Shown piece after piece: positions 62,347 through 64,000 of a DNA stretch of 64,000 nucleotides. Each line of letters starts with the position of its first letter. Positions within the stretch are counted from its first letter, which is position 1. Source of the stretch: DASSQJ01 sp963773655 (GTDB lineage: Bacteria > Actinomycetota > Actinomycetes > Actinomycetales > Dermatophilaceae); NCBI GenBank assembly GCA_963773655.1, contig CAVZBX010000001.1, positions 1,550,001 through 1,614,000 on the forward strand, in the 5' to 3' direction. Position numbers and translations under genes: made by a program. The notes beneath the pieces are model-generated. The model was not told where the DNA came from and ran no database searches. It saw only the letters and a list, made by a program, of their open reading frames with translations.

Positions 62347-64000
62347 TCACGAGCGGGAACGCGCCAGGATCCACGCCAGCAGGTAGGCGCGGCTGTTGCC
62401 GTCGTCCACCCACTTCTCGTCGAGTTCCTCGGCCGCCCGGATGGCGGCCGCCCGATCCTGCGGACCAGCCAGCGCGGAGTACATGAGGAGGTAGTCGCCG
62501 AACTGCTGGTCGTATCCCTTCGCCCCGGTCGCCTCGGTCACCGCCGCGCGGATCCGGCCGGGGTCGCCAGCGAGGTATGCCGGCGCGCTCGGGGACGCCG
62601 GCAGCAGCAGAATCGCGAGCATCGCCGCGGGCTCCGGAGAGAACCAGGTCGCGTAGTCACGCTTACCGCCCCAAGTCAGTGACACCACCTCGTGCTCGAA
62701 ACCCTCGTACACCGGGTCGTCCCGGTCCAGGCGCAGGCCGTAGAGCAGCGCGGTCGACTGCTCGCCGGCCAGCATCCAGCGCGCCTGCCGCTCCAACGGC
62801 GCGTTCTCGGTGGCGCGGGCCCACAGGGTCGCGCCGACCCAGGCGTTCACGGCCTCCGAGGAACTCTCCTGGTTGTTGCCGTCGGCGAACGGGGAGGTGC
62901 CACTCGCCCACGACTGCGCCGCATAGGGGTCGAAGGTACGGCGGTCGGGGAACAGCCCGTCCGTCCCGCTGCCCGCGACGTCCGCAGCCACGAGGTCGAG
63001 GACCGGCCTCCACCGTCTCACCAGCGAGCGGTCTTCAGCGCCCAGCACCCCGGCGGCGTAGAGGAAGTAGCCGTAGTGGAAGTGGTGGTCGTTCCACTCG
63101 TCCGATCCGAACGACGGCGTCAGGCCCACCACACCTCGCCCCGCCGCGTCGTGGACGAAGCAGCTCGCGGGCCGCTCGGCGCAGCCCTGGGGTTCGGTCC
63201 ACCGGTCGAGCTCCTCGACGAGTGTGGACTTCGATGACTCAGCGACGTCTTCCAGCCCCAGCTGCCCGGCAAGGACGTGCAGCTGGGTCAGCCGCTGCAA
63301 CGCCTTGCCCCCGAAGTACGTGTCCGCCGGGAACGGCTTGGTGGCAGCCACGTCCGCACGCACCTGCCTGGCGAGGTCCTTGCGCTCCTCGTCGGTGAGC
63401 CCCGACAGGTCGAGCTCGGTGGTGACAGGGTGAAGGGGTGCATCCCACGTCACCGTGCTGCCACGGCACACCCGGGCGGTGCCGTAGACGGTTGGGAAGC
63501 TGCCGAGGCTGCAGTCGGTCCCATCGGCGAGCCCCGCCTGCTGGTGCGGCAGCACGACCACCGCACCGCGGGCATCCGCCCCGTTGTCCCGGGTGAGCTG
63601 GAGCCGGGTCGTGGCGGTGTCGCCGGCCAGCCCGTACGCTACGGAACCTCCGGTCACCGGCCCCGCCAGACCCGCCATGGTCGCTGCCGAGCCGCCGTCC
63701 GGAACCGCGTACCACGTGACCGAGCCGCCCCGCTCGAGCTCGATGTCGCTCTCCCTCACGGGCCGGCCGTCGATGACCGCGCCGTAGGACCGGCCGCCGA
63801 CCGTCACGACGGCCGGGTTCCCAGCCGGCGCGGCCGACTGCCGCACTGTGAGCGGCTGTGCGGCGGTGAAGCTGAGGAACGGCGAGCCGCGGGTCAGTAC
63901 CGTGCGGCCGAGCGCCTCACCCCCCGACGTCCGGTGCTCCACGGTGACGGTGAGGTCGTCGTAGTCCACCACGAGGGCCGACGCGGCCCCGGGCACGGTG
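62347..64000 (-). CDS. GH81 endo-1,3-beta-glucanase (5' end outside window)
   Basis: About 551 residues of the C-terminal part are visible; the frame is open at the right edge, so the GTG at 63996 is probably internal and a signal peptide may lie outside. GH81 hallmarks: PSFGSDEWNDHHFHYGYFLYAA with the catalytic Asp, and DGNNQESSSEAVNAWVG with the catalytic Glu pair, then GYDQQFGDYLLMY near the end. It hydrolyses laminarin-type or fungal cell-wall beta-1,3-glucan, normally after secretion. Confidence 0.92.
   Translation of the reverse strand, partial: TVPGAASALVVDYDDLTVTVEHRTSGGEALGRTVLTRGSPFLSFTAAQPLTVRQSAAPAGNPAVVTVGGRSYGAVIDGRPVRESDIELERGGSVTWYAVPDGGSAATMAGLAGPVTGGSVAYGLAGDTATTRLQLTRDNGADARGAVVVLPHQQAGLADGTDCSLGSFPTVYGTARVCRGSTVTWDAPLHPVTTELDLSGLTDEERKDLARQVRADVAATKPFPADTYFGGKALQRLTQLHVLAGQLGLEDVAESSKSTLVEELDRWTEPQGCAERPASCFVHDAAGRGVVGLTPSFGSDEWNDHHFHYGYFLYAAGVLGAEDRSLVRRWRPVLDLVAADVAGSGTDGLFPDRRTFDPYAAQSWASGTSPFADGNNQESSSEAVNAWVGATLWARATENAPLERQARWMLAGEQSTALLYGLRLDRDDPVYEGFEHEVVSLTWGGKRDYATWFSPEPAAMLAILLLPASPSAPAYLAGDPGRIRAAVTEATGAKGYDQQFGDYLLMYSALAGPQDRAAAIRAAEELDEKWVDDGNSRAYLLAWILARSRS

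Noticed and set aside
1..64000. tRNA, rRNA or CRISPR arrays
   Set aside because: No cloverleaf with GGTTC-type T-loop plus matching stem, no rRNA-like sequence and no regularly spaced repeats were seen; by-eye search can miss a tRNA, which a covariance scan would settle.

Overview
This 64-kb stretch comes from a high-G+C actinobacterium. That is inferred from the strong G+C bias at third codon positions, frequent GTG starts, a fadA2-fabG4-htdX cassette, a TmsA/TmsB pair for 10-methyl fatty acids, a large MalT-type LuxR (LAL) regulator, F420-type LLM and PucR proteins, and many genes whose start codon lies 6-7 nt after a TANNNT -10 box (leaderless mRNAs). No rRNA, tRNA or CRISPR array was seen.

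Left third (1-28.6 kb), mostly housekeeping and lipid metabolism. It opens with a P1B-5 metal ATPase carrying a C-terminal hemerythrin domain (cut by the window edge), then an Ap4A-phosphorylase-like HIT protein, an SDR, an AraC/VOC pair, a GNAT, polyphosphate kinase 2 and thrS. Next come a kinase-fold phosphotransferase, a FUSC membrane protein, a cNMP-binding protein, a metallophosphoesterase, an MBL hydrolase and a 1278-residue protein built like animal soluble adenylyl cyclase (two cyclase domains, NTPase, TPR). After a secreted protein of unknown role lie the TetR-controlled fadA2-fabG4-htdX operon, a MOSC-tmsA-tmsB operon, a cytochrome P450 and a UGT-like glycosyltransferase.

Middle (28.6-43.7 kb), a sugar-mobilisation and redox block. 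On the minus strand: a GH15 enzyme (trehalase/glucoamylase type), a CoA-disulfide reductase with rhodanese domain, a GH63/MGH1-like glycosidase and a LURP-one protein. On the plus strand, with 4-bp overlaps: an SMP-30 lactonase, a divergent glucose-6-phosphate dehydrogenase, an MFS pump and a three-helix-bundle protein. A LAL regulator and a 68-residue protein follow. Two sites with the same layout, CGTCACCC-N5-GGGTGACG then 16-17 nt then GCGTAGCAA (minus strand), precede the GH15 operon and the LAL unit, suggesting one regulon. Three adjacent genes here (32.7-35.9 kb) carry about eleven apparent frameshifts while keeping their motifs, which looks more like local sequence error than decay.

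Right third (43.7-64 kb), an accessory region: a CPBP protease, Doc and HigBA toxin-antitoxin modules with long palindromic operators, a PucR/nitronate monooxygenase pair, an LLM oxidoreductase, an IS110 element with a probable bridge-RNA leader, an integrase catalytic domain fused to an unrelated N-terminus, a divergent pair of paralogous zinc-finger proteins, a MarR/O-methyltransferase/DUF1304 unit, a GNAT, a frameshifted immunity-like gene, and a GH81 endo-1,3-beta-glucanase cut by the right edge. Gene remnants (nitroreductase, AraC C-terminus) and short dispersed palindromes mark turnover here.
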